Source of the DNA: Alphaproteobacteria bacterium
GTDB taxonomy: Bacteria > Pseudomonadota > Alphaproteobacteria > Reyranellales > Reyranellaceae
Assembly (NCBI GenBank): GCA_010032545.1
Contig: RGPT01000011.1
Span: forward strand, 1-35,490
Reading direction: 5' to 3'
DNA: 35,490 bases
Shown here: piece by piece, positions 8,463-22,378 of the stretch
Layout: every line of letters begins with the position of its first letter
Position numbering within the stretch: position 1 is the stretch's first letter
The notes under the pieces: model-generated
Database searches by the model: none
The model's input: the letters and a program-made list of their open reading frames with translations, nothing else
Told to the model about the DNA's origin: nothing
Position numbers and translations under genes: made by a program

Positions 8463-8619
8463 GGGTCGCAACCTCCTTGTTTTCTTACATTGTCATCCGG
8501 CGATGATCCCGCCGTTCTGCTGTGCAACTTAAGGGCTCCGACCGCTTCCCGCCAGACCGGGCAACCGACTTTTCGCGGCCAGGCCTGCCCGGCAGCAGGG
8601 GCCGGTCCGGAACGGCCGA

Positions 8620-9696
8620 TTAATAGGGGAACGGCCAGAGCCTGAGCTTCTCCTTCACGATCGACCACAGCCGCGCCAGCCCATGCGGCTCCACGATCAG
8701 GAAAAAGATGATCAGGGCGCCGAAGATCATGACCGAGAAGTGCGAGACCGTGGCCTTGTCCATCGTCCAGCCCACCAGCTCGCCCAGCGGCGGCAGGGCG
8801 ATATCGAGGAAGATCGGCAGGATCCACATGAAGGCAGCCCCCAGGAAACAACCCAGGATCGAGCCGAGGCCGCCAATGATGATGGCGAACAGAAGCTGGA
8901 AGCTGCGGTCGATACTGAAGGCCAGCGGCTCCCAGGAGCCCAGATGGACGAACGCCCACAGTGCGCCGGCAACGCCGACGAAGAAGGAGCTGACGGCGAA
9001 GGCGCTGAGCTTGGCATACATCGGGCGGATGCCGATGATCTCGGCGGCGATGTCCATGTCGCGGATCGCCATCCACTGCCGGCCGACATGGCCGCGCACT
9101 AGGTTCTTGGCGAGCAGCGTGAACACACAGACCAGCCCAAGAACGAAGATGTACCGCTCGACCGGCGTGTTGACGGTCCAGCCGAAGACGTCCAGGCGCG
9201 GCGCATTGACCGAGCCCGACGGCGTGTAGTTGGTGAACCAGCCGGCGCGCAGGAACAGCCAGTCGAAGAAGAACTGGGCGGCAAGCGTCGCCACCGCGAG
9301 ATAGAAGCCCTTGATGCGGAGCGACGGAATGCCGAAGAAGACGCCGACCATGGCCGACACGACACCGCCGAGCAGGATCGAAACAAGAAGAGGCAGCTCC
9401 GGCACTCGGATGGCGAAGTTGTAGGCCGCATAGGCGCCGATCGCCATGAAGGCGCCCGAACCAAGCGACACCTGCCCGCAGTAGCCGACCAGGATGTTCA
9501 GCCCGACCGCGGCCAGCGCCAGGATCAGCGTCGGCACCATAATCGAGTTCAGGAAGTACTCGGTCGCCACGAACGGCATCAGCAGAAAAGCCGCGGCCAC
9601 GATGGCGAGTACGGCAATGCGGTCCTGGGCGATCGGAAAGATCGCCATGTCGGCGCTGTAGGATATCTTGAACTGTCCGGCCTCGCGGTAAAACAC
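8620..9696 (-). CDS. livM: LivM-type ABC transporter permease
   Basis: 358 residues from GTG 9696, which follows GGGGAGG with a 6-base spacer. About ten hydrophobic segments are visible. The family hallmark VGLNILVGYCGQVSLGSGAFMAIGAYAA is at residues ~65-92, and the cytoplasmic loop RDMDIAAEIIGIRPMYAKLSAFAVSSFFVGVAGAL contacts the ATPases. It ends LWPFPY. It forms the inner-membrane channel with LivH, whose stop lies 12 bases upstream, so the two are translated from one message. Confidence 0.92.
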   Translation of the reverse strand: MFYREAGQFKISYSADMAIFPIAQDRIAVLAIVAAAFLLMPFVATEYFLNSIMVPTLILALAAVGLNILVGYCGQVSLGSGAFMAIGAYAAYNFAIRVPELPLLVSILLGGVVSAMVGVFFGIPSLRIKGFYLAVATLAAQFFFDWLFLRAGWFTNYTPSGSVNAPRLDVFGWTVNTPVERYIFVLGLVCVFTLLAKNLVRGHVGRQWMAIRDMDIAAEIIGIRPMYAKLSAFAVSSFFVGVAGALWAFVHLGSWEPLAFSIDRSFQLLFAIIIGGLGSILGCFLGAAFMWILPIFLDIALPPLGELVGWTMDKATVSHFSVMIFGALIIFFLIVEPHGLARLWSIVKEKLRLWPFPY

Positions 9697-9708
9697 TGAC
9701 GGCCTCCC

Positions 9709-10827
9709 CTAGACGCGCTCGATGATGCGTTCGCCGAACAGCCCTTGCGGCCGGAACAGCAGGAACACGAGCGCCAGAACGTAGGCGAACCAGTACTCGA
9801 TGCCGCCCGGCATGGCAGTGCCAAGGACGTACTTGGTCAGAGCCGGAAAGTAGACCTCGGCCAGTTTCTCGCCGGCGCCTATCAACAGCCCTCCGACGAT
9901 CGCACCGGGCACGGACGTAAAGCCGCCCAGGATCAGCACCGGCAGCGCCTTCAGAGCCAGGAAGGTCAGCGAGAACTGGATGCCGAGCTTGCTGCCCCAG
10001 ACGATGGCCGCGACCAGCGCAACGATGCCGGCGACCGACCAGACAATGAACCAGATCCAGTTCAACGGGATGCCGACCGACTGGGCCGCCGCATGGTCGT
10101 CGGCGACGGCGCGGAGCGCACGACCGATGCGCGTCTTCTGGAAGAACACGGCCAGCCCAGCCACCAGCACGCCGGCGATGATGGCGCCGGAGATGTCGAG
10201 CTGGTTCACCAGAATGCCGCCGTCGAACACGCTCTCGAGCAGGAACACCGGGTCTTTCGAAAGGCCGACGTTCAGCGGATAGACATTCGAGCCGAAGATC
10301 GTCTGGCTGAACCCATCGATGAAGAACGTGATACCGAGCGTGGCCATGAACAGGATGATTCCCTCCTGATTCACCAGCGGCCGCAGCACCCAGCGCTCGA
10401 CGACCCACGCCACGGCGACCATGACGGCGATCGCGGCCGGAATTGCAAGCCAGAGCGGCCAGCCCTTGGCGCCGCCGGCCAGCGCCAGCAACCCGCCCAC
10501 CAGCCCGGCGCCCACGGCCACCAGCATCGGCAGGTGGACGCGCCAGTCGCCCTTGACGACCGCAAAGGTCCCGCCGCGCAGCACGCGCAAGACCAGCAAG
10601 CCCGCCACGGCGGCGACCAGCGCGCCGATGCCGACGAAGTGCCAGAGTCCGATGTAGGTCGGTTGAATGAGCTGCACGAGGGCCAGGCCCGCCATCAGCA
10701 CCATCGCGCCCTGGGCGAAGTTGAACACGCCCGAAGCCTTGAAGATCAGCACGAATCCCAAGGCGACCAGCGAGTAGAGAACGCCGGTAAGCAGGCCGCC
10801 TATCAACACTTCTAGGAAGAAACCCAT
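9709..10827 (-). CDS. livH: LivH-type ABC transporter permease
   Basis: 372 residues. The N-terminus GGLLTGVLYSLVALGFVLIFKASGVFNFAQGAMVLMAG is the LivH signature, and the coupling loop RALRAVADDHAAAQSVGIPLNWIW is intact. It is longer than E. coli LivH (about 308) because of an additional hydrophobic stretch around residues 60-125, a layout common in liv clusters next to acyl-CoA ligases. ATG 10827 is preceded by GAGG that overlaps the livG stop region, with a 10-base intergenic gap. It partners LivM. Confidence 0.92.
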   Translation of the reverse strand: MGFFLEVLIGGLLTGVLYSLVALGFVLIFKASGVFNFAQGAMVLMAGLALVQLIQPTYIGLWHFVGIGALVAAVAGLLVLRVLRGGTFAVVKGDWRVHLPMLVAVGAGLVGGLLALAGGAKGWPLWLAIPAAIAVMVAVAWVVERWVLRPLVNQEGIILFMATLGITFFIDGFSQTIFGSNVYPLNVGLSKDPVFLLESVFDGGILVNQLDISGAIIAGVLVAGLAVFFQKTRIGRALRAVADDHAAAQSVGIPLNWIWFIVWSVAGIVALVAAIVWGSKLGIQFSLTFLALKALPVLILGGFTSVPGAIVGGLLIGAGEKLAEVYFPALTKYVLGTAMPGGIEYWFAYVLALVFLLFRPQGLFGERIIERV

Positions 10828-10837
10828 CGCCCGAACC

Positions 10838-11629
10838 TCAGTGGCTGACGCCGAGATAGGCGGAGATCACCGCCTCGTTCTTCTTGATCTCGTCGGGCAC
10901 GCCGTCGCCGATCTTCTTGCCGTAGTCGAGCACGACGACGCGGTCAGAGATGTCCATGACCACGCCCATGTCGTGTTCGATCAGGCAGATGGTGGTGCCG
11001 AACTCGTCGTTCACGTCGAGCACGAAGCGGCACATGTCCTGCTTCTCCTCGATGTTCATGCCGGCCATCGGCTCGTCGAGCAGCAGCAGCTCGGGTCCGG
11101 CCGCCAGGGCGCGGCCAAGCTCGACGCGCTTCTGCAGGCCGTAGGGCAGCCGCCCGACAGGGGTCTTGCGGATGTGCTGGATGTCGAGGAAGTCGATGAT
11201 GCGCTCGACCTCGCGTCGATGCTCGATTTCCTCGCGTCGCGCCGGCCCGAGATGCAGGGCTTGCCACAGCAGGCCGGTCTTCATGCGCAGGTTGCGGCCG
11301 GTCATGATGTTGTCGAGCGTCGACATGCCCTTGAATAGCGCAATATTCTGGAACGTGCGGGCGATGCCCTGCTCGGCCGCCTCGTGCGGCTTCATCTGGC
11401 TGCGCCTGACGCCCTTGTAGGTAATGGAACCCTGCTGCGGATGATAGAAGCCGTTGATGCAGTTCAACATCGACGACTTTCCCGCACCGTTGGGGCCGAT
11501 GATGGCACGGATTTCGCCCTTGCGAATGTCGAAGCTGATGTCGGTCAGCGCCTTCACGCCGCCGAACGCCAGGCTGATGTTCTCGACTGACAACAGCACC
11601 TCGGGAAAGGAACGCACACGGAGGGTCAT
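10838..11629 (-). CDS. livG: LivG-type ABC transporter ATP-binding protein
   Basis: 263 residues from ATG 11629. Walker A is GPNGAGKSS, Walker B LLLLDEPMAGM and the switch region CLIEHDMGVVMDISDRVVVLDYG. The ABC signature reads LPYGLQKRVELGRAL instead of LSGGQ, which is typical of this LivG subgroup and not a defect. A TTG at 11638 is in frame, but it overlaps the stop (11635-11637) of the upstream ligase remnant, so the ATG five bases after that stop is preferred. The tight spacing shows the ligase was originally the first gene of this operon. Confidence 0.92.
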   Translation of the reverse strand: MTLRVRSFPEVLLSVENISLAFGGVKALTDISFDIRKGEIRAIIGPNGAGKSSMLNCINGFYHPQQGSITYKGVRRSQMKPHEAAEQGIARTFQNIALFKGMSTLDNIMTGRNLRMKTGLLWQALHLGPARREEIEHRREVERIIDFLDIQHIRKTPVGRLPYGLQKRVELGRALAAGPELLLLDEPMAGMNIEEKQDMCRFVLDVNDEFGTTICLIEHDMGVVMDISDRVVVLDYGKKIGDGVPDEIKKNEAVISAYLGVSH

Positions 11630-11634
11630 TGCGC

Positions 11635-13408
11635 TCAACTCGCCTTCTTCAGCGCTGCATGGGGGGCCACGTCGCGAACCGCGATGTCACCCTCAATGGT
11701 GCCCTTGCGGCCGTCCTCAAAGGTTACATCGACCTTGATGTAGATGCTCTTCGAGCCGTCGTAGAGCGCATCGACAAGCGGCTTGTAGCGTTCGCCGATG
11801 AAGCCGCGCCGCACTTTGTTGGTACGCGTTAGCTCGCCGTCGTCGGCCTATGTCGATATTGACGAAGACAGCGCCATAGTCCCGGCCATGGCCGAACGCC
11901 ACCGCCTCGTTGATGTGCGGAAAGAACTTCAGCTTGTTCTCGATGAACTTGGGCGCGAACAGCGTTCCATCGTTCAGTTTGCCCACGTCCTTGGCGCGAT
12001 CGATGATGCGCAGATGGCCACGCTCATCGAGGTAGCCCGCGTCGCCGGTATGCACCCAGCCGTCAGCCGTCTTGGTGTCGTTGGTCGCCTCGGGATTCTT
12101 GAAGTATTCCTTGAACACGCCGGGGCTGCGATAGAGCACCTCTCCGGACTCGGCGATCCGGAGTTCGACCTGGGATACGGGCTTGCCGACCGTTTCGGGA
12201 TAGACCTCGCCGTTTGGATGGATGGTGACGAATACCGAGGCCTCGGTCTGTCCGTAGAGCTGCTTCATGTTGACGCCGAGCGCGCGGAAAAAATTGAAAA
12301 TCTCGGGTCCCACCGCCTCGCCAGCGGTATAGGCCACACGCACGCGGCTCATGCCCAGCGTGTTCTTGAGCGGCCCGTAGACCAGCAGATTGCCCAGCGC
12401 ATGCAGCAGCCGATCGCCCACCGACACAGGCCGGCCGTCGAGCAGCGCCGGCCCGACCCGCCGGGCGAGCGTCATGAAGTACTGGAACAGCCGGCGCTTA
12501 AGAAAGCCCGCGTCCTCCATGCGGATGGTGACCTGAGTGATCAGGTTCTCGAGCACGCGCGGCGGCGCGAAGTAGTAAGTCGGGCCGATCTCGCGCAGAT
12601 CGGTCATCACCGTTGCCGCCGACTCGGGGCAGTTGACCACCAGGCCGACGACGTAGCACTGGGCGTAGGAGAAGATGTGGTCGCCCACCCACGCCATCGG
12701 CAGGTAGGACAGAAGCTCGTCGCCCTCCTTGAGTCCGTCGAACTCGGCACCGGCGCGCGCCGCCCACGCCAGGTTGTCGTAACTCAGCACCGCGCCCTTC
12801 GGGCGGCCCGTCGTGCCCGAGGTGTAGAGCATGATGGCGTCGTCCGAGCCGCGCCCCTTGGCGACCTCGGCCGACACCGTGTCGGGCGCCGTCGCCAGCA
12901 ACCTGGCGCCGCGCTCCTGGACCTGATCGTAGGATTGAAGCTGACCATAGTGCCGCATGCCGCGCGGGTTGTCGTAGATGATGATGCCGAGCGACGGCAC
13001 CGTCTTCTGAATTTCGAGCAGCTTGTCGACCTGCTCCTGGTTCTCGGCCAGGGCGAAGCGGGCACCGCCGTGTTCGACGACGTAGGCCAGCTCCGCCGCC
13101 ACCGAATCCTGGTAGACCGGGACCGGCACTCCACCCAGAGACTGCGCGGCGCATATCGACCAGTAGAGGCGCGGACGGTTATCGCCGACCACGATCAACC
13201 GGTCGCCGCGGCGGAATCCGAGGTCGGCCAAGCCCGCTGCCAGCAACCGAACCTGCTCGGCAACATGGCCCCAGCTGTGGGTCTGCCAGATACCGAATTC
13301 TTTTTCGCGGTAAGCGGGCTTGCTGGCACCGGTACGGGCACGCTCCGCGAGAAGCTTCGGAAACGTGTCCGGAGCGCCGGCGCCAATATCGGCCGTCCTC
13401 GTCATCAT
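11635..13408 (-). pseudogene. Long-chain acyl-CoA synthetase-like ligase with an internal deletion and frameshift near its C-terminus
   Basis: The N-terminal ~515 residues are an intact adenylate-forming domain: MLYTSGTTGRPKGAVLSY (P-loop), LLSYLPMAWVGDH, VRVAYTAGEAVGPE, LYGQTEASVF, DGWVHTGDAGYLDERG and IDRAKDVGKLNDGTLFAP. After YGAVFVNID (11852) the frame turns into arginine-rich nonsense and stops at 11717. A second frame, from 11847 to a TGA at 11635, carries the missing end: ADDGELTRTNKVRRGFIGER, VTFEDGRKGTIEGDIAVRD. From memory of the family, about 60 residues normally lie between these pieces. The lysine motif TRTNKVRR, needed for adenylation, is therefore out of frame and the protein is probably inactive as read. 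The ATG at 13408 (or 13405) follows GAGG. It heads the liv operon. Confidence 0.8.
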
Positions 13409-13531
13409 CCCTGCCTCGCGCTTCCCTGCTGACAATTGTTCGCTTCTGCGGCGATTTCGTCAGGCAGATATCCATAGCTGTTTCGAGCCGGTCAAGCCAG
13501 CCGTCCCTCCAAAGCGAGGAAATTTGGCGGC

Positions 13532-14209
13532 ATGGTCCGGGAGTGCCTTCTCATGCTGCCGCGTCCCGGCTACACCCAAGGTGTGTCGATCTCCGACGGC
13601 CTCCCGCACGACGATCTCATCGACCTTGGCGACCGGCGCCTGCGCGTCCGCCGGCTGACTCCGCGTCGCAGTGACGGGCTCGAGCGTACAACGCTCGTCT
13701 TCCTCCACGAGGGACTGGGTTCCATCGAGATGTGGCGGGATTTCCCACAGAAACTCTGCGATTCCACGCACTGCACAGGCATCGTCTACGATCGAACCGG
13801 CTACGGTCGCTCCAGCCCTTGGCCGGCCGATCCAGGATCGCGCTACATGGAAATCGAAGCCGACGACGTGTTGCCGCGCCTGCTCGCCCGGTTGGGGGTC
13901 GAGGATTGTGTCCTGATCGGCCACAGCGACGGCGGCACGATTGCCCTCAACTACGCCGCATTGGATCCCGAACCGCTGCGTGCCGTAGTGACGCTTGCTG
14001 CTCACGCCATCAACGAAGTCGTTTCGGTCGACAGCATCCGACGTGTACGCGACGCCTTCACCACCGGCGATCTGCGCCAGAGGCTGATCAGATATCACGG
14101 CGACAATGTCGACGGCTGCTTTCGGCTGTGGTCCGAGTCATGGCTGACGCCGGGCTTCGAGCCGATGGATGCCAACGGGCGGCTGCCCCGTGTCGTGGTA
14201 CCGGTGCAG
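13532..14209 (+). pseudogene. Alpha/beta hydrolase, C-terminal part lost
   Basis: Residues 1-226 look like an alpha/beta hydrolase: TTLVFLHEGLGSIEMWRDFP (oxyanion region), YDRTGYGRSSPWP and a nucleophile elbow IGHSDGGT with Ser132. Homology stops at RLPRVVVPVQ (14209), just where the strand carrying the catalytic acid begins. The frame remains open to 15049 only because it runs antisense through the TPR gene; that extension has no hydrolase acid or His motif. The true end, with the catalytic His, seems deleted together with the end of the facing TPR gene. The start is uncertain: ATG 13532 is chosen, with ATG 13553 and GTG 13581 possible. Function cannot be assigned beyond ester or C-C bond hydrolase. 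Confidence 0.7.
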
Positions 14210-15169
14210 ACCGGACACGGTCGGACAGCGCGCCTGAGCGAGCTGGAACTGTTCGCGCGCCCTCTGCTTGTCGCCGCGGCGAACCGCATCTATGCCGATG
14301 AAGAAAGCCGCCGCACACTTGCCGTTGCTGCGCTTGGCCGCCTCGTCGGACTCTGCTGCGACCTCAAGTTCGCCAGCCGGGCTCTTGCCGAGCAGAAAGC
14401 GGGCAATCGGACTCGGCCATTCGTTGAGGCTCTCCGCGCCCACATCCCGCGCGAGCGCCGCGCGCCCATCGCGCTTGGCCCGGATCTGGGCGGCGTAGCG
14501 CCAGAGCAGCGGCCAAATCTTGCTCCTGAAAGTCGTGCGGCCGGCCAGCGTCGCATCGAAATCGTCGGCCGCCTGCGAATAGTTGCCGAGGTTGAAGCTG
14601 GCAATTCCATGCTGGAAGGACACCGTCTGGCGATCTCTCGGCGTCGAGGCGGTCCCATAGGCCGTGTCGAGCAGCCCGAGGGCACGTTGGAAATCGGCGA
14701 TCTGCATATAGACCTGTGCCTGGGCGACCAGCAGCGAGGGGTCGCCGGGCTTGCGCAGCAGTGCATTGTCGAGCGTCCGCAGCGCGGCGGCCCGATCACC
14801 ACTTCCAGCCAACGCCGGCAGGGTGAGGGCCGTGAGGATGGGCCAGTCCGCAGGCAGGACCTTGGCCATCTCAGCGATGTCCTTCTGGCTATCGGCCTCG
14901 CGGCCGACCCGGCTCAGCTGATAGGCACGAATACCGAGGTAGAGCGTCCGATCGACGGGGGAAAGTTGCGACGCCGAGAGAATCTTGTTGAGTCCATCCA
15001 GGGTCGCGTTGCGCGTCTCCGCCGGAATTGCCGGTGTCCCAGCGGATGAGTTGAACTCTCGCACCGACGGATCCCAGGAATCCACCGCATTGCGCTGGGC
15101 AAGCGCTGCCGCCTGGACGGTCAGCAGGACGGCAAGGGCCCCGGCTGCCCGAACCAATGTCAGTCGCAT
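14138..15169 (-). CDS. Exported tetratricopeptide-repeat protein with a probably replaced C-terminus
   Basis: 343 residues from ATG 15169; an upstream in-frame TTG at 15187 would spoil the signal peptide MRLTLVRAAGALAVLLTVQAAALA. The mature protein is helical with TPR-type repeats, for example DPSLLVAQAQVYMQIADFQRALGLLDTAYG and VSFQHGIASFNLGNYSQAADDF. Such proteins serve as periplasmic scaffolds, and no catalytic domain is seen. The last repeat-like helix (RRGDKQRAREQFQLAQARCP) ends near 14215. The ~25 residues after it are antisense of the hydrolase gene and unlike a TPR end. This gene and the hydrolase therefore share about 70 bases only because of an apparent deletion junction near 14210. 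Confidence 0.75.
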   Translation of the reverse strand: MRLTLVRAAGALAVLLTVQAAALAQRNAVDSWDPSVREFNSSAGTPAIPAETRNATLDGLNKILSASQLSPVDRTLYLGIRAYQLSRVGREADSQKDIAEMAKVLPADWPILTALTLPALAGSGDRAAALRTLDNALLRKPGDPSLLVAQAQVYMQIADFQRALGLLDTAYGTASTPRDRQTVSFQHGIASFNLGNYSQAADDFDATLAGRTTFRSKIWPLLWRYAAQIRAKRDGRAALARDVGAESLNEWPSPIARFLLGKSPAGELEVAAESDEAAKRSNGKCAAAFFIGIDAVRRGDKQRAREQFQLAQARCPTVSGLHRYHDTGQPPVGIHRLEARRQP

Positions 15170-15282
15170 CACATCAATCTGACACAAGCTCGGACGGCCC
15201 GCATCCGCCGATTGCCTGGACCGGCCCGTGCCCCTATTTTGCCACCCACTCGCAGAAAACCGACCTCCAGGAGTATCCGAAC

Positions 15283-17970
<2,688 letters not shown>

Positions 17971-17991
17971 GCGAAGCGGGAACAAGCAGCC

Positions 17992-18546
17992 ATGGCGACG
18001 GGGCTTTCCAGCCACTTCGTCGCCATGGCCCGCAACAACATCTGGGCGAACCACCGGCTGCTCGGCGCCTGCATGGCGCTGACGCCGGCCGAGTTCACCG
18101 CGGCCCGCACCAGCTTCTTCCCCTCGCTGCGCGCCACGCTGAACCATATCCTCTGGGTCGATACCTATTACATCGACGCGCTCGAGCGCGATCCGACAGT
18201 GCTCGCGCGCTACGACGATCCGCCTCCGGACTTCGCCGATGCGACCTCTCTCTATGGTGTGCAGATCGCCAGCGACCGGCGACTGCTCGGCTTCTGCGCG
18301 TGCCAGACGGACCATTCGCTCGCCGAGCGTGTCGTGCTGCCTCGGCCCAAAAGGACGCCACCGCCCTCGACTGTCGCATCGATCCTCGAACATCTTTTCC
18401 AGCACCAGATCCATCATCGCGGCCAGGCCCACGCCATGCTGGCCGGCACCGGCGTGAGGCCGCCGCAGCTCGACGAATTCTTTCTTGCCGGCGAAGAGCA
18501 TCTGCGGCGCGACGAACTGCGCGCGCTCGGGCTGCCGGAGGGCTGA
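17992..18546 (+). CDS. DinB-like (YfiT/DinB superfamily) four-helix protein
   Basis: 184 residues. The DinB-like metal-binding bundle is recognised from [16 protein letters not shown], the first metal His region [15 protein letters not shown] and the last-helix motif [16 protein letters not shown]. Members bind a divalent metal, and many are thiol-dependent transferases or hydrolases; the specific role is unknown. The name does not imply DNA polymerase IV. It starts 21 bases after acnA and its stop overlaps the next start by one base, so translation is probably coupled to the VOC-hydrolase gene. Confidence 0.86.
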   Translation: MATGLSSHFVAMARNNIWANHRLLGACMALTPAEFTAARTSFFPSLRATLNHILWVDTYYIDALERDPTVLARYDDPPPDFADATSLYGVQIASDRRLLGFCACQTDHSLAERVVLPRPKRTPPPSTVASILEHLFQHQIHHRGQAHAMLAGTGVRPPQLDEFFLAGEEHLRRDELRALGLPEG

Positions 18547-19667
18547 TGCGGCCACGTTCATCCTTCGCGGGTGCGGCGATCGAGGTGAGCGATCTCGGGC
18601 GCTCGATCGCCTTTCATCGCCTGTGGCTTCCGATGCTGGGCTTCCATCGCGTGTGGGCCAGCCCCGATCGCGTGATGTGGTCGCGGGGCTACGATCATTT
18701 TGTCATGCGCCAGGCCAAGGACGGCGTGTCCTACGGTCCCGGCGCGTTGTGGCTCGCCGTGTCAGCCGAGAGCCGCGCCCAGGTCGACCAGGTCCATGCC
18801 GAGTTGCGCGATGCCGGCGCCGAGATCCTGCAAGCTCCGAAGGAACTCGATTACTTCGCGCCGGGCTACTACTCGGTCGGGTTCCGCGATCCCGACGGCG
18901 TGCCGATCGAGGTCGCCCATCGGTGGAACGACCTGCCCGATCTGCCCGACGCTGAATCGGTGCGCGTACCGGGGCATGGCGTGACGCTCGGGGGCTATTT
19001 CTTCAAGCCCCAGGCGGGCAAACCGCCCTACCCGGCTGTCGTTTTGCTTCATGGTTTTGCGGGCCACGCCTACAATCTCGCGGGCCCGGCTCGCCTTACC
19101 TCTGCCAATGGCTACGTTGTGCTCGCGCTGTCCCTACGCGGCTGGCTGGGCTCGGAAGGCGAGAGCGACCAGGGCCTGCGCCAACCGCTCGACGTTCTGG
19201 CCGCCATCGATTGGCTCGCCAAGCGCCCGTTGGTCGACCGCGAACGCATTGCTTTGGTCGGCGCTTCGATGGGTGGCCAGGTGGCGTTGCTTGCTGCCGC
19301 TCACAGGCCACCGATCTGCGCCGTTGCCTCCTACTACGCTCCAACCGACCTCGCCGATTGGTACAAGACCAATCCGTTCATCCGCGATTATCTCGACGAC
19401 CTCTGCGGGCCCGAGGGACTGCCGGTACGCTCGCCGATTCTCCGCGTGGCGCAGATCGATGTGCCGGTGCTGCTGATCCATGGCGACAAGGACGAGAACG
19501 TGCCGGTCGCGCAGACGCTGGCCATGGAAGAAGCGCTCAGGAGCCACGGCAAGGACGTCGAGACCTTCATCGTGCAGAGCGGTACGCATTTCTTCACCGA
19601 GCAGCAAAATGCGCTGGCACGGCGTAAGCTGTTCGACTTCCTGCGACGCCACCTCAATCGGAGCTGA
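18546..19667 (+). CDS. Two-domain protein: VOC (glyoxalase-fold) domain fused to a dienelactone-hydrolase-like alpha/beta hydrolase
   Basis: 373 residues. Residues 1-130 form a VOC domain ([22 protein letters not shown] ... [15 protein letters not shown]). Residues ~140-373 form an alpha/beta hydrolase with [15 protein letters not shown], nucleophile GASMGG (Ser241), acid in HGDKDENVP (Asp314 or Asp316) and His348 in GTHFF. The hydrolase is intact by these residues. The ATG overlaps the DinB stop (TGATG), and the open frame further upstream is antisense noise. The two domains usually occur as separate genes, so the fusion could be a natural two-step enzyme or the product of a small deletion joining neighbours. 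The linker is short ([12 protein letters not shown]). Substrate unknown. Confidence 0.82.
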   Translation: MRPRSSFAGAAIEVSDLGRSIAFHRLWLPMLGFHRVWASPDRVMWSRGYDHFVMRQAKDGVSYGPGALWLAVSAESRAQVDQVHAELRDAGAEILQAPKELDYFAPGYYSVGFRDPDGVPIEVAHRWNDLPDLPDAESVRVPGHGVTLGGYFFKPQAGKPPYPAVVLLHGFAGHAYNLAGPARLTSANGYVVLALSLRGWLGSEGESDQGLRQPLDVLAAIDWLAKRPLVDRERIALVGASMGGQVALLAAAHRPPICAVASYYAPTDLADWYKTNPFIRDYLDDLCGPEGLPVRSPILRVAQIDVPVLLIHGDKDENVPVAQTLAMEEALRSHGKDVETFIVQSGTHFFTEQQNALARRKLFDFLRRHLNRS

Positions 19668-19674
19668 CTTTATC

Positions 19675-20346
19675 ATGCGCGTATCCGAAGCCATCAATTC
19701 CCGCCGCTCCATGCGCGTCTTCACGCCGGACCCTGTGTCGAAGGCCGACGTCGAATGGATCGTGGCCAACGCCAACCGCGCGGCCTCCAACGGCAACCTG
19801 CAGCCGTGGAAACTCCACATCACGATGGGCAAGGCGCGGCAGCGCCTGTCGGCAGCGATCCTGAAGGCGATGGACGACGGCGATACCGGGCCAGGCGCAG
19901 AATACGACGTCTATCCGAAGGAATTCACGCCGGTCTACGACGCCCGCCGCAAGCTGGTCGGCAAGCAGCTCTACACCCTGCTTGGCGTGCCGCGCGGCGA
20001 TGCCGCCGGCATGCTGAAGCAGTTCCGCAAGAACTACGACTTCTTCGACGCGCCGGTCGGCATGATCCTGTGCGTCGAACGCCGCATGGGCAACGGCCAG
20101 TGGATCGACTGCGGCATCTTCCTCGACCAGCTCATGCTGCTCGCCCGGGAGAAGGGCCTGCATACCTGTCCGCAGGCGGCCTTCAGCCGCTACCAGCATG
20201 TCGTGCGTCGCGAACTGAACATCCCCGACGATCAGGTCGTCATCTGCGGTCTGGCGCTGGGCTATGCCGACCCTGATGCGGTGCCGAACTGCCTGATCAC
20301 CGAACGCGCACCGATCGAGGATTTCACGACCTGGCACGGCGAGTGA
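19675..20346 (+). CDS. Nitroreductase-family FMN oxidoreductase
   Basis: 223 residues. The N-terminal INSRRSMRVFTPDPV and NRAASNGNLQPWKLHI carry the FMN phosphate-binding arginines and the Ser-Asn-Gln-Pro loop. FLDQLMLLAREKGLHTCPQAAF and VICGLALGYADPD complete the fold. Such dimeric enzymes reduce nitroaromatics, quinones or enones with NAD(P)H. It follows the VOC-hydrolase by seven bases and is probably in the same transcript, which may form a small detoxification or catabolic unit with the DinB-like protein. The specific substrate cannot be inferred. Confidence 0.9.
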   Translation: MRVSEAINSRRSMRVFTPDPVSKADVEWIVANANRAASNGNLQPWKLHITMGKARQRLSAAILKAMDDGDTGPGAEYDVYPKEFTPVYDARRKLVGKQLYTLLGVPRGDAAGMLKQFRKNYDFFDAPVGMILCVERRMGNGQWIDCGIFLDQLMLLAREKGLHTCPQAAFSRYQHVVRRELNIPDDQVVICGLALGYADPDAVPNCLITERAPIEDFTTWHGE

Positions 20347-20432
20347 CCGCGCCCAAAGTCGAATTGCCGAGGCCGGCGCGCGCGCGGTAAAACCGCAGTA
20401 ATTCAAGGCAATAAGCCAAGCGGGAGGAATAA

Positions 20433-22370
<1,938 letters not shown>

Positions 22371-22378
22371 GGAACCCG

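Noticed and set aside
8351-10408. Minus-strand frame of 685 codons crossing livM and livH
   Set aside because: It is out of frame with both permeases, has no membrane segments and spans their good start and stop signals.
11838-11852. Programmed ribosomal frameshifting to explain the broken ligase
   Set aside because: No slippery heptamer is visible, and a frameshift could not restore the ~60 missing residues. A deletion fits better.
14210-15049. Continuation of the hydrolase frame to a 505-residue protein
   Set aside because: Past 14209 the frame is antisense to a TPR gene that has a clear signal peptide and repeats, and it contains no hydrolase acid or His motif.
17992-18546. Reading the DinB-like protein as an SOS DNA polymerase IV
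   Set aside because: The sequence is a 184-residue metal-binding four-helix bundle with an HQIHHRGQ motif, unrelated to Y-family polymerases despite the name.
20386-20398. Small palindrome GCGGT/ACCGC before acsA as an operator
   Set aside because: Five-base arms with a 3-base loop are common by chance in this composition, and no promoter element is placed sensibly around it.
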